A DNA stretch of 64,000 bases, from positions 2,480,001-2,544,000 of the forward strand of contig CM114271.1 of assembly GCA_050084515.1 (NCBI GenBank). The letters run 5' to 3'. The notes under the pieces are model-generated. The model ran no database searches. It worked only from the letters and a program-made list of their open reading frames with translations, and was not told where the DNA came from. A program made the translations under genes and the position numbers. This document shows, one piece after another, positions 48,401 to 60,200 of this stretch. Source of the stretch: Blasia pusilla (lineage: Eukaryota > Marchantiophyta > Marchantiopsida > Blasiales). Positions within the stretch are counted from its first letter, which is position 1. Every line of letters begins with the position of its first letter.

Positions 48401-48955
48401 GCGATCAGATGATGGACGGGTGGGCCATTAACTGGTGCAATTTGGTCGTAGTGGTGGTCGATCACCTAATGATAAGATGATTAGTGACCATGTTGGAAGC
48501 ACTCATATGTGATGTTAGTTTGACCAGGAGAGTTGTTGGAGGGGACCATCAATGGGGAGGATACCTTGGTAGTGGACAGTCCCACGGAGGGACAAGTTAG
48601 GGTGGGTGTCTCTTCCCATGCTGCAGAGACCTCTTTATCGTTGTTGGGTACGAGCGTTGAGTTGCAGAGGAGTGTAGATGACCTTGTGAGTTAGGCATGG
48701 AGTCGAGCCTGTGTCTTGGGGCAGAAAAGTCAAGTGATAGTCGTGCTCTTGGAGTGGAGACTTGATATCTTCAGATACCACACGTGTTATGTGGCAGCGT
48801 CTGTAGGAGGATGCAAGAGTGTTAGATATCTTCGGAGGGATCAACATAGTGCATAGTTGTAGTGTTGCAAGATGACATCCAGACACATCGATAGCTCTAG
48901 GTAGAGATAGATGAGATGGATATGTGGATGAGTGTGTGTTGGAAGATATGGCGGA
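45430..48955 (+). pseudogene. Gypsy copy 2: gag, protease and start of methyltransferase
   Basis: Highly decayed, same order as copy 1. Gag begins with GTIDLDGFIQEFDTWC at about 45468-45520. It resumes at about 46395 after an insertion, with LKSLHDFQRRSGKSLREAFT and a CCHC knuckle CNHCHHYGHTRDPDMC (47253-47300). Protease shows LLDSRAQPLMLGKVA (about 48069) and SAESYDV (about 48284). The methyltransferase motif I block VLDIFGGIN starts at 48819 and runs to about 48910. Then everything to the 3' end (rest of methyltransferase, RT, integrase, PHD) is deleted. Many stops and frameshifts occur. Confidence 0.85.
45752..46225 (+). repeat. Tandem duplication inside an insertion in copy-2 gag
   Basis: Two direct units of about 245 bp (starting near 45755 and 46000) share TATATTTTCC-AGTAAGAAGG and CCATGGGACTAGGGTT. 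They lie within about 830 bp (45560-46390) that has no counterpart in copy-1 gag. Confidence 0.7.
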
Positions 48956-49046
48956 TATGATAGCACTAACCTGCTTGATGTGTATATAGTAGTAGATCAT
49001 GTCAGGTAGATGTGATGTCTACTATCTAGAGTTAGAAGGGTCCAAT

Positions 49047-49673
49047 TGCTAGCTAGGGGGCGATTGTGTGCTCTTAGGATATATGCGTGAGTATATTTTA
49101 TTTATGAGTGGAACGACCCGTGTGTTGGGAAGATTGGTATCATGTGGTGTGTAGATGTGATCAATGATGTGGATTGTGTAGCGATGTGTAAGTGTTCGAT
49201 AGTTGAGACATCTTAGTTAGCCAACATGTAGAGTTATACCGCATCGATGACGTAGAGGATCAAGTTAGATCAACGAGATGTTCGGGTGTAATTTCATCTT
49301 GAGATGTCGGATAAGGTTGGCGACATATCCGTTACATTGGGAACATCATTTTTGAGGATTTCCTTATTTTGTTCTTAGTTGTCATGTGACTCGTTGACTA
49401 AGTTAATGTTCATCCAGTAACCTAAGCACGTAGGTTATCGTTTGGAAGCTCTTTTTGGGGAATGAACCTTTTGGCTCTTTCCAAGTCTATAAGAGAGGAA
49501 GAGATGGCTTTCCCAAGCCGTCCATCTTTCTCATGTTGGGCCTTAGGAGCACATCTCTTGCTTTGTGTAGAAGGAACTAGGGTGCTAGCATCTGGATTTC
49601 CTCATAGCGAAGGGTGGATGTGGTTCGATGTAGATTCGAGAATGGAGTTGGCTATGTGAGCTATTTTTACTCA
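49047..49673 (+). mobile_element. Polypurine tract and 609-bp 3' LTR, gypsy copy 2
   Basis: AGCTAGGGGGCGAT (to 49064) precedes TGTGTGCTC. The LTR runs 49065-49673, TG to CA, ending TTTTTACTCA. CTATAAGAGAGG at about 49483 is a possible TATA region. Its last 80 bp match the 5' remnant at 44662-44751. Confidence 0.7.
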
Positions 49674-49815
49674 TGTTTTGTTTTGTGATCTCGATGTATA
49701 TGCATGAGTTTATTTCGATTAAGAGTGGATTGACCATAGTGTTGGGAAGATCAATGTTATGTGGTGTGTAGATATAACTAGCGATGTTGATTGTGTAACA
49801 ATGTATATACCCACT
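49674..49815 (+). mobile_element. Second, truncated LTR in tandem
   Basis: Immediately after the 3' LTR, the sequence restarts with an LTR-like head. The block GTTGGGAAGAT, GTTATGTGGTGTGTAGAT repeats 49135-49180 about 609 bp downstream. It stops at about 49815. A tandem LTR can arise by unequal recombination between elements. Confidence 0.6.
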
Positions 49816-50334
49816 ACACTTTTCAATGAACTTGTCAAATGGTGTGAATGCCAAGATGGGATGAGGATCTAAGGTGGAATATGAATTCTAAAAATTGAGC
49901 CAATGATGCTTCTCGACTTTTCTTGAAGATTAGCGAGTGGAACAACAAGGGGTTAATATCCTCGCTTGAAAAATTGGTTAAAAAAATGTTTTAGAAAAAA
50001 CTCCAAATATAACTACAAAGGCCAGTAGGTGAAGGGGGTAAAATTGGGGATGGAAATAGTTTTTTTTCTTACACTTTATTTGGGCTATAAAACCGAAATG
50101 ACTAGTTAATTTTCAAACAAATGCAGAAATTTTAAAGTATATGAGGAAAATATTTTCCGAAAGGTAATTGTGAAATTATTTGTTCAATTGATACTAAACT
50201 TGTTTCTCCTTCTTGACCGTTGGTTCCACACAAGAAACACCTCCAAAATGGCACCTCCGCTAGTCTGGCCGTCCCCAGAATCAGTCGTTCGTTCGGCGTA
50301 CTAGGGTAGTCCTGCTAAACTAATCGTAAATAAG
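49816..50334. other. Intergenic, no gene seen
   Basis: AT-rich, no recognised feature. Confidence 0.4.
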
Positions 50335-51125
50335 AAGGGACAGGTGTTGTTTGTACAGTACACGCAATGGCTGCTCGTGCAGACAACAAGGAGAGTATCC
50401 GCTGAATTAGCGGCAGCTGCCTTGCTGTCATCCTAGCTGTCGCGGTTCTGGGCAGTGAAGTCAAAACCCGACCCGTGACAGAAATGAGACGCAACTCGCT
50501 TACTTTGGCGGAATATGACGCTCCTCAGCCCCACAGGCTTTTAATGAAGGTGATGTGGTGGACCTCCACATATAGTCCCAGCTAGACGTCTTGCTAACCT
50601 TATCTCGTCATGACGGTGTAAGACTTCGACGGGGAAGAGAATCCCTTCTGCTAAGCTCTGCTTTTAACAGATAACGTCGTTGCAAATCCGAATTAGCGCA
50701 GCGCCACAGAATGAATGTTTGCTGATGTGGCAGCCTAGCAGGCATGCAATCGTTGGGTGGGGCCTGCCACAAGTATCGGAATTCCGGGAATCCCGATGGA
50801 CATCCCCAGAGGCTGCGGGTCCCGATTCCCGAGAGGAAGATTTCCCGGCAGAGTGATTTTGGTATGTACACGTGTGAAAGGTTAAGGTCAGCCCTACCCT
50901 GGGCGACGATAGGAAAGGGAGTAGGAAGTCCTCCACCTACTATAGTTGCTCCCTCGGTTTCCGGTATACTCCCTTTAGCTAAACTAGTAAGGACCCGCAA
51001 GGCGAGGGACCGTGACACGCACGGATCCCCTTTTAATAATTCCGGTTCAAGTGGTTTTACCAGTCCTAATATTTTGAGGAAATCATATTATTAAGGGCGT
51101 TAGCGCTTTGCTAAGAAGCTCCCGG
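50335..51125. other. GC-richer island, possibly organellar in origin
   Basis: About 800 bp with balanced composition and purine-rich runs, such as GGCGAGGGACCGTGACACGC. It stands apart from very AT-rich DNA starting at 51.13 kb. It resembles plant mitochondrial spacer in style. Frames of 136 (minus) and 116 (plus) codons overlap but match nothing I recognise. The origin is a guess. Confidence 0.25.
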
Positions 51126-52540
51126 GAACGCCACGTGTGAAGTCTAGCAGATATTCAGTTATTGTTTAATTTTTTTATACTAAGCTAAAATTTGAGTAGA
51201 CTTTTTTTATTAAATAATAATTAAATTTTTTTAAAAGATAAATTGAAAATTGAAAAATAAAATCAATAAATAAAATATATTTTTTTCAGTTTCATTTTCC
51301 ATTTTAGAAATTAAAATTATGATTTCAACATTTAGGGGATTTTTTTTAATTTCAAGTTAATTTTGGAAGGAAAATTATATATTATTTTAAAAATATTTCA
51401 TTTGATTTCCTTTTCAATCTTTAATTGTGAAGGATTTTTTACCAATATTTTGAGACAAACTTTGGGTCAAAATGAGTGAATTTTTTTTCTGATTGAGAAA
51501 CTTTGAAGGCCCCTATCAAATTTGTCCATGAATTGATGATTTTTTTAAATTTTCCCCTTTACTAAGAAAACAAGGACGGTAAGGTTTTAATAATAATTGA
51601 TTATTTATAATTAACTCAAAATTAAAATATTTCCCCAATGAAATCTTTAGTCTTTTTTTCTTTTTTTTAATCTTTCCTCATTTGAAAATTTCAAATTATT
51701 TTTTCAAGGTTCATGCAAACTAAATTTAAAGTTTAGTTTTGAGGGGAAATTAATTTTAATTTTGGGAAAAAATGGAAAGAATAATAGGACATTAATGGGA
51801 CAAGAATTATTCTTCAAAATAAAGGAACACATATTATTTCTATTTTATTTTTAACTTTCAAGTTAGATTTTGGGGGAATTCAATCCCTCTTTTGGGAAAA
51901 AAATCATCTAAATATTTGATTTTCTTTTATTTATTGAAAGACGGGGATTGGAAAAGGGATAACTTATTTTTAAAATTAATAAAGGAAAATGTATGAAAAA
52001 TTTTCTTGAGGGGAATTGGATGTATCATAAAAAGAATTGATCTTTTTTTTTTTTGTCATCTTTTTTTTAAATTAAATTTTATTCATCGTGTGTCACTCAG
52101 TGACACAGGCGGTCACTCAATGCATCACACGGGCAGAAAATTACTAGTAATGATAAGTGTCAAACGAAGGAGCAATTAAGAAACCGCCTCCTCCGATTAG
52201 TAGAGAATTTTAAATTAGTCTTTGTGAGTTAGTGATTGGGAGTTATAACATTTGTTCGTTTAAAAGGTTAATTTTTTTTTAATTTATATGGTAAATTAAT
52301 TTTTGGTACAATTTATTTGGAGAGAAGATGGGTAATGATTTGGAATCCCAACACATGTACTTAAGGAAATTCAGAAAAAGTGTTGAGAGGAAAGATTGGC
52401 ATGTCCTAGTTCTTATTTTTTCAGTAGCTGGTGCAACATTTGTGCAATTCATGGGGATTTGTAGGACTTGATTTGGAATTTTTAGTGTTGAATTAATATT
52501 CCTTGTGTAAGAATTTCATTTTGTTTAGGGCTTGGACAAT
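51126..52540. other. Extremely AT-rich spacer
   Basis: Long T and A runs, no open frames of note. No gene, RNA or repeat was recognised. Confidence 0.5.
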
Positions 52541-52559
52541 GAGTACCACATCCTCCCGA

Positions 52560-52700
52560 GATGCATAGATAGTTGCGGTCTTGCATTTATTGCGAGAAGA
52601 TCCGAGTAGTGGTTTGCGTTCGAATCCACCTAGGGACTTCCTATTGGTAGTCCCCTCTTTGACCCGTTCGAATGGACGGGTGGGATAGAAGATCAGGACA
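52560..52700 (+). repeat. SINE-like tRNA head, copy A
   Basis: GTAGTGGTTTGCGTTCGAAT runs into CCACCTAGGGACTTCCTATT. The box B-like GTTCGAATCC and the flanking sequence recur about 190 bp downstream, indicating a dispersed tRNA-derived unit. Confidence 0.5.
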
Positions 52701-52749
52701 GGTAATTAAAAAAATCTTTCCCAACTAAATAACAAAGCTCCTTGCATAT

Positions 52750-52965
52750 CAGTGTGGAATGTCGGTAGGCTAGTGGGGTGGGTCATCAAGTGCGGGCATA
52801 GTGGTCTGGGTTTGAATCCACCTAGGGACTTCATGTCGGTAGTCCCCTCTTACTTGCCTGCCTGCGTTCAAGCTGCCCAATCTTGCAATAAACTCAAGGT
52901 TACGACTATCTATGGGCTTCCTGTCCTCTCGCCTGTCCTCCTTATATTCCTTACATGTACACTTT
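52750..52965 (+). repeat. SINE-like tRNA head, copy B
   Basis: A box A-like TAGGCTAGTGGGG (about 52767) precedes box B GGTTTGAATCC (about 52809). CACCTAGGGACTTCATGTCG follows, as in copy A. The tail is T/C-rich. Confidence 0.5.
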
Positions 52966-55150
52966 CATGACCTTCTTAATGAAGAATATTTCCTCCTTTA
53001 AGGTAAGTGTCCACCTATGATTCCCAAAACAAGGATTGCTTTTGTGTAATTGTATAATTTTCACGATTTTTTTCCTATTTCTAAACGAGTGATAGGTACT
53101 CATTTTTTACATGTAACTTATTCAAAAGGGAAAATTTTGGGAGTACATTTTGGGAGGTAATTCACATGGGCTTACACTAGTCTCTTTCTATTAGGACTTG
53201 CTTAAATGCACAATGATTTAACTACCTCCCAAAATGATAAGTAACTCTCAAAATTCTCAAGTGCCATTTTCAATCAATTTTGAGTCCATTTCACCAAAAG
53301 TGGCACTGAAAGTTCACTGAATTTATTAGAGCTACTATTATATCTTTTCGCTCATTGTAATATAGAAAGTGAAAACGCAATTGCCTCCAAATTCTCTAAG
53401 GTCATCATCCTTCTTTCACTAATGGTCCATACCATGCTTGAAACCACTAACATTTCAATAATCCATTCAAGAGTCATTTTCATACTAAGTCCAACCACAT
53501 CATATATCCTTTTGTGTGACCAAGTATGACACCAACGCCTTCCAAGTTTTTACTAAATTTTAAATTTTGTGCACATAGATCGGTATATGGTATCCTTGTG
53601 TGAGTCATAGAGAAATTTATATTCAAGAAATATCTTGTTACTGCGTATGTTATTTTTTTCTTGTCATTTGGGTTATCCACATGTACTTTACACTTGTTTA
53701 ATAATTTAGTAATATTATTCTCCCACCCGTATCATGGATTGCACATAATTATAACTTCAAATTAAGAATCTATTTGATTCTTAATGTGCCCATTTTTTAA
53801 GAAATATAGATTTGTAGACAACTTCGTGCTCCAACCTAGGTACTCGAGAAATAATAGTAATAATAATAAATCAAGAAAAATATTTAAATTAGTCTTGTTT
53901 TAAATTTTTTCAGCAGCCCCATAATTTCCACACGCATCCTTTCTGTAGATGAGGTCACTCACAAATGTTGCCAAGGAAGTTACACCTCCCCCATTGAACC
54001 TCCTGCCTACATCTTCGAAGGTTGGAAGCTTAAGTGGATAATGATGATGAAGAAGAAGTGGTCAGCCATTTTGACTTAGAGTTTCTTGCGTGGAAACACG
54101 TGCAATTATTGCTCCATGATCCGAATTTCTTGGCGTTTCTGTTCGCATATTGTTATTTGTTTTGGGTGCGGTCCATTACTATTAATTATTAACAGTTTTT
54201 AATAGACTCTTTCGTCCTCTCTCTTTTCATTCTCTCTCTCTCCTTTTTCCTGCGCCTCATTTCGCTTAGTGAAGTGTGATGCAATCAAACCCGCAAGTTG
54301 TCTGCCTTCTAAATTTAGAGCTTTTCTTTTATTTATTTACTCCCTTTTGATGAGGCGTCATCTATGTTATATTATTTATTCTAGCAAAGGGATGGGTTCA
54401 AGAGCTTTCTTCTTAAGTGCAACAGTTTGAATAAAGTTTTTTCCATATAATCACAGGAGAGGGGGGTCACTTTTTTAGTACCTTTTAATATAAGGAAGGT
54501 CCAATAGTAAATAATAAATTCATATTTTATAAAATAAAACTAATTTTTTTTATGCATTGACATTTATTTTTTATTTGATTTCATTTAGTGTCACCACTAA
54601 TTTCTATTCTCATTGGAGTTTCAACATCGGAAACGATTAGAGGATACACAAGGTAGAGAGAAAAGAAATGAGGCAGGATTGCGATGACGATAATTACATG
54701 AACTTAGGATCTTATTGAATAATGTTATAAAATGAGAAAACATGGAAAATATGTACATGTGCGAGAGAGCATTGCACCAGCGGTCTCTCTTTATTATATA
54801 AAGGAGTCTAAGCTTGGAATAGAGGGATAACGAGAGATGGAGAGATGGAGAGACCAAGCAATTTTTTCACGCGAAATTAGGTCAGAATTACCAAATCAAA
54901 ACAATCCATAATGTTACAAGACTTTAGGGTTTCACTATTGCAACCTCCTTGGGTTTTTTCAAAAGAGTATCTTCGCAATTTAATCATTCTTCTCTCATTT
55001 CATCAACAAATATTAATGAAAGTAATATTATTTCATCCAAACTAATGTCTTTCTTTACGGCCTCTATCGATATATTCGTCATTTTTTTCTCGTCATTTAA
55101 TAATTTAGTAGTATTGTATCCCACCCCTCTCATGGGCCGCCCCACGAAAG
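52966..55150. other. AT-rich intergenic DNA
   Basis: No gene was recognised. A patch at about 53695-53745 resembles 55095-55140 (TTTAATAATTTAGTA, CCCACCC), which hints at another diverged repeat pair. Confidence 0.4.
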
Positions 55151-55159
55151 GAAGAAGGG

Positions 55160-55290
55160 GGGGAATGCCCCCTTCTTCCTTTTCTGGTCTTGTTGTGGCC
55201 TTCAGGTTTTGACTCTTTGAGTCCCCATCTTTTGTACTTCCCATGGGTTTTCCATCACTCGTTTTTATCGAAATGCATCTTTATTTTTAT
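55160..55290 (+). repeat. Dispersed repeat, copy 2
   Basis: Nearly identical to 42344-42480 over about 130 bp; see that entry. Left of it, a G-rich stretch (AAAGGAAGAAGGGGGG) is unique to this copy. Confidence 0.65.
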
Positions 55291-55499
55291 GGGCCGCACA
55301 CTGGTTAACTAACTAACTACTATTATAAATTCTTGCAAAATGAAACATAAAAGTAGCAGAAAAACATTTATTATGTTTGATTAACGGGAGGAGGCGTGAG
55401 TGAAGCTGATGAACAACTATCATCAATCCTGGGTGTCACACCACATGCAGCAGCATCGAGTGCTAGTGCTAAAGAAGTGCTAAATCCCGACAGTGCGTT

Positions 55500-56280
55500 A
55501 TAAGCATGACACAAGATCGGGGATCCCAGCTAGCAAACCTTTCCTACGATCGCCAAACGCGCCTTGCTAAAGTTAGCGGCGAGTCCGAGATTGGCGGTGC
55601 CCCGAAAGCCCGGGTCAAAAGGGGGCTCATCGCGTCCGTCCGTTGCGTACCGCGCCTCCACACGACGGTGGATCTCCACAGACGGCGCCGCGGTGGACTA
55701 GCGCTAGTATGGGCGCCAGTCAAGTGGCCTTCGCGTCTCGTCTCGTCTCGTCGCGCCCTTCTATCGTCCCATTCGCCATCGCGAGTCGTCGCGCGCTTCT
55801 TCCGTCCCATTCGCCATCGCGAGTCGTCGCGCGCTTCTTCCGTCCCATTCGCCACTGCGTCTCGTCGCGCCCTTCTCCCGTTTTAAAGTTTATATTCATC
55901 TCCCGTCCCCAGCGCCACCGAGTCTCGTCGCGGGAGAATCCGTCGCGCCCATACGCTGCCTGGCGTCCGGACTCGTCTCCAGCCGCCACAGCGAGCGGGC
56001 AAGTGCAGCGTTGACTGCTGGTGAAGAAGGTGGGACACGTGGTGAGGCGGCAGTCCGTGGCTCCGGCAAAGGCCGGGAACGGGCGGGACGGTCCCAGTCC
56101 CTCCCCCGGAAGAGTCCCGGTCCCACAGTAGAGGTGTTTCCAGAGAACAGAATATTTCGCTCTCTCCTCTTTTCCACCTGTCACGGGATTTTCTCGGAAT
56201 AAGCTAATAATACCCCACACGACGAAAACAAATCGAAACTCCCCACCCATAATTCCGATAATCATTTTCCACCGTGTAAC
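55500..56280. promoter_or_regulatory. CpG-rich region with a 38-bp tandem repeat
   Basis: This is a strongly CpG-rich block in AT-rich DNA. Within it (55751-55875) a 38-bp unit repeats about three times (CGTCCCATTCGCCATCGCGA at 55765, 55803, and a variant at 55841). It lies 1-1.7 kb upstream of the H+-ATPase start and could be a distal promoter element. Open frames of 100-180 codons on both strands reflect base composition only. Confidence 0.5.
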
Positions 56281-57214
56281 ACCCCATTGGTGGAATGGGA
56301 ATCGGCCCCTCCCTCTCTCACCCGCCTGTTATAACTAAACCTTCATCATCATTTACTAATAACCAATAGCCGAAGAATGAATGATTATTAAACTTTAAAT
56401 ACGGGTAAAAATACGTTTGATCTTCGCTGCAATATACACGGTGCCCTTTGAAGATACCCGGGGCCGGGTAGAGGAATGTGGTTCTGCCCGCAGCCCGAGG
56501 TTGACATCCCTAGAGTGGCGCGCTTACGTCGTCGCTAGCTAGGGCAGGGTTCCGTGACGCCAAGAGGCGGGCGGAGACAGGTTTGTGGGACTAAAATTAA
56601 TTGACGGAAGCGCTTGAAATATGACGGAATGCGCAGGGATTTGAGAGGAAAATCCTCAGCGCTCTGCTGCTGCTGCTGTTGGTGTGCTGCACAGAGGAAG
56701 CACAGAGTGAACAGGCCAGAGCTGAGGCGAGCAGAGGAGAGGAGAGGAGAGAGAGAGAGAGAGAGAAGAGAAGAGAAGAGCAGCGGAGAGAGATGATGGC
56801 CTACGTCTGCGGGCGATTTCAACCACTGTGCAGGAAACCTGTCCGGGGGATGTTGTGTAGTGGATGCATGGTTTAACGTGGTGAGCACAGCGTCGAGGAG
56901 TTGACGTTCGTAGAGGAGATGAATCTGTAGGTCAATTAGGCGTAATTTGCCCGTTTTAGTTGAAGTGAACGTGATTGGCGGCTCGAGGTCGTTTATTTAC
57001 TCCGGTCATGAGAGGCGTTAAGGAGAGTGACTGATTGTGTGTGCGATTTGCTGCCGCTGTCGTCGCCTCCGCTACTCGATAGTCTGGGAGGACTCGTTTG
57101 TTTGGTGACTGATGGTCGATTGTCTTGACAGACGAGATGAAGGCTCTAACGCTCTGATGCACCGGAGTTCTTGAATCCCCGTTTTCTTGACCGGGAAATC
57201 CGAGTGGTTTCAAG
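56281..57214 (+). promoter_or_regulatory. Promoter and 5' leader of the H+-ATPase
   Basis: Gene-proximal sequence before the ATPase start. It includes a GA-rich tract (56734-56790), common near plant transcription starts, and several upstream ATGs. The longest clean upstream frame from an ATG is 56793-56876 (27 codons). Shorter ones follow at about 56919, 57008 and 57111. The transcription start is not determined, and a leader intron is possible. Confidence 0.5.
56793..56876 (+). other. Upstream open reading frame, 27 codons
   Basis: ATG ATG GCC start, peptide beginning MMAYVCGRF and ending GCMV, stop TAA 338 bp before the ATPase ATG. It sits just after the GA tract, so it is likely transcribed. 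Upstream frames in plasma-membrane H+-ATPase leaders of other plants are known to affect translation. Confidence 0.35.
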
Positions 57215-60200
57215 ATGGCCGAGAGCACGCCAAAGACTGGTAAGGCGGACGGTCTCGACAGTTTGGCAGCCATCAGCAACGAAGACGTTGATTTGGTGAG
57301 GACTTCCTTCATCGGTCGTCAATTTCGGCTACCTTATGTCGCAGTGCGGAACAATTCAGAAAATCTATCAATGATGATGGCGGAATCGTCGCGGATGAGA
57401 TGGACTTGTGGCAGCACTGACGGCGCTTGGTTTCCGCTTGTCGACGAGATTGCTCCTTCGTGATGAACATGCATAAAATTTCACGACGGAAATCCCCGTA
57501 TCTGAGTATCTCACTCATTCGTGTGTGGGAACACTTTTTCAGGAGCACATTCCTATCGAGGAAGTGTTCGAGCAGCTACGATGTACAAAGGAGGGGTTGA
57601 CGACGGAAGAGGGAGAGGATCGTATCAGATTGTTTGGAATGAACAAATTGGAAGAGAAAACGGTAAATGCACGAAATCACTTGTTTCCTTCCTTTGAAGT
57701 CGGTCTACATGTTTCTTGGTTTCTTCATCCTCAGCAGGAGATTATTATGTCGCTCTCGGGATGAGATTCCCGGTTCCCCACACCACGCCCTCCACGGTTT
57801 GAGACTGGAAAAATCTTCTCAGGTAGGAGAGTATAAACTTGAATTCTCTTCGAGTCATGGGCCGTGCGCCGATTTTGAAATAATTCCTTCGAGGTTCACG
57901 CGGGATCCAGAATATCCTTCATTGTCTTGAATGATGTGTCCCATCAGGACGTAAGAAGTAATCTTCCCTTCCTTTCGAAGGTTTACAGATGGATAGACGA
58001 TGTGGATGCAGTCGTATCTGCCCTCGGCTAGCTTTAGTATGAAGAGGCACGGATTATTGGACGTTTGTCCCAGAAAATTCGAGTTTCTTGTACATTTGCT
58101 TCACTGGGCTCCGTGTTCCTTGATTTTTCCGTCAATGAAGGAGTAGTGAACTTCCTCCATATGTTTAAGTTTGTGACGGCTCGCTTTTCCTCCAAAACTC
58201 GACACTTGCTCCATGTCCGCGTCTTCTCTCATTGGAGCGGTGATTTAAGCGTATATGCTTCAGGCAGTTACACTACCGGTCCATGAAAGAGGAACGGGAG
58301 CTAGTTAATGTTCGTCTGATGGATAGAAAGATGTGCTACCCGTTACTAGCATCCAACTGTAGAGGACCTTCGGCAACAATTATTCGTTGATTGTCTTCTT
58401 TTATCATGGCCTGGATCTCCTCTTTGCTGCGTATACTCGGCATGTTCCAAAAATTCTTTGTAGACTGTGAATTCCTCCTCTTGTTTCACATGTAGATCTG
58501 CTTTCAGCTTCTATTTTCGAACACAGCCTTTTGAGTTGGTAGTATTTTTGAAAGGCTACGGTGCGTTTAGCTAATTTTTGGATTTCTGTTGGGCGATCTC
58601 AGGAAAACAAAATTCTGAAGTTTCTCGGGTTTATGTGGAATCCTCTGTCATGGGTGATGGAAGCTGCCGCAGTTATGGCCATCGCCTTGGCCAATGGTGG
58701 CGTAAGTACCTGTACTTCACTTCCGCTATTACATTTCATGGTTGAAACTGTAGTGTCTTCGCCTTACATCAGCAATTTAAGAGTACGTGTATCTACTTGG
58801 CTCTGAGTTTGACTCGGTGGTTTGCAGGGGAAACCGCCAGATTGGCAAGACTTCCTGGGAATTATGATTTTGCTCGTAATTAACTCTACCATCAGTTTTA
58901 TAGAGGAGAATAACGCTGGAAACGCGGCAGCGTCTCTGATGGCTCGACTAGCTCCAAAGACGAAGGTTGGCGTCGTCCTCTCTGAAACGGGATCACTATC
59001 GCAGCGTAGGATCTATATAGCCGGTGAAAGGTCTCGACAGAGGAATCTTCGGTCTTTTGATTCTGTGCGAATTGTAGCCAGAGCGTGATGCCCTTCACGA
59101 GTTTGGTTTCAGGGATTCTCTTCATTGACGTGGAAATTTACGGTTGATTCTTCTTGGAGCAGGTCTTGCGAGATGGACGATGGGGAGAGCAAGATGCATC
59201 AATCTTGGTACCTGGAGACATCATTAGCATCAAGTTGGGAGACATTGTTCCTGCAGACGCTCGTCTCCTGGAGGGAGATCCTTTAAAAATTGACCAGGTG
59301 TGTGGATACTTGATAATCTATATCCTAGGATTTTCGATTTACCGTTTGCTCTCGAGTCTCCAGTTGTTGTACGCTCTGAACACAAATTTGCTGGCTGCAG
59401 TCTGCTCTGACCGGAGAGTCCTTGCCAGTCACAAGGAAGCCTGGTGATGAGGTGTTTTCGGGGTCCACCTGCAAGCAAGGAGAGCTTGACGCTGTAGTTA
59501 TCGCCACCGGAGTTCACACTTTCTTCGGCAAGGCGGCCCATCTCGTGGACAGTACGAATCAAGTTGGCCATTTCCAGAAAGTGAGCAACTTTCAAATGTT
59601 ATTGAAACTTGAAACTCTTGGAAACTCTTGCAAGCCTTTATAGTTTAGACTATGAAGAGATTCTTAGGATCGTGCGAGGGTAAAACGATCTCACTGGATC
59701 GGCGTACGTTTACTAATAATAATACTGTCTCATTGTTTCTACGAAGTATGAAAGCAGGTTCCCTCATGATTACAACTTCACTATGCTTCGCTTACAATCG
59801 TGCAGGTTCTCACAGCAATCGGAAACTTTTGTATTATCTCTATAGCAGTTGGTCTTATGATTGAGATCGTTGTCATGTACGCCATTCAAAAGAGAGCCTA
59901 CCGACCGGGTATTAATAATCTTCTCGTTTTACTCATCGGCGGTATTCCTATTGCCATGCCCACGGTGCTGTCAGTAACTATGGCCATTGGGTCTCACAGG
60001 CTGTCTCAGCAGGTGCGAAAGAATTGGAGCATTTATTCTGCTTGGAGTGGATGGACCAACTTTAGAGAGACTTATGTCATGATTTCGATTTCCTCTGCGC
60101 AACTCTTCCGTACTTGAATAAACTCGAGTACGTTGGTCACATGTAGTAGACAGAAGTGGACTGTATTTAGCCTTCTGAAGTGGAACGGTAATTGCGATTC

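Noticed and set aside
50608-51018. A 136-codon minus-strand gene
   Set aside because: An overlapping plus-strand frame is equally open, and neither matches a known family.
55506-56265. Open frames of 100-181 codons in the CpG-rich block
   Set aside because: They are low-complexity Arg/Ser/Pro sequence on both strands caused by CpG-rich repeats.
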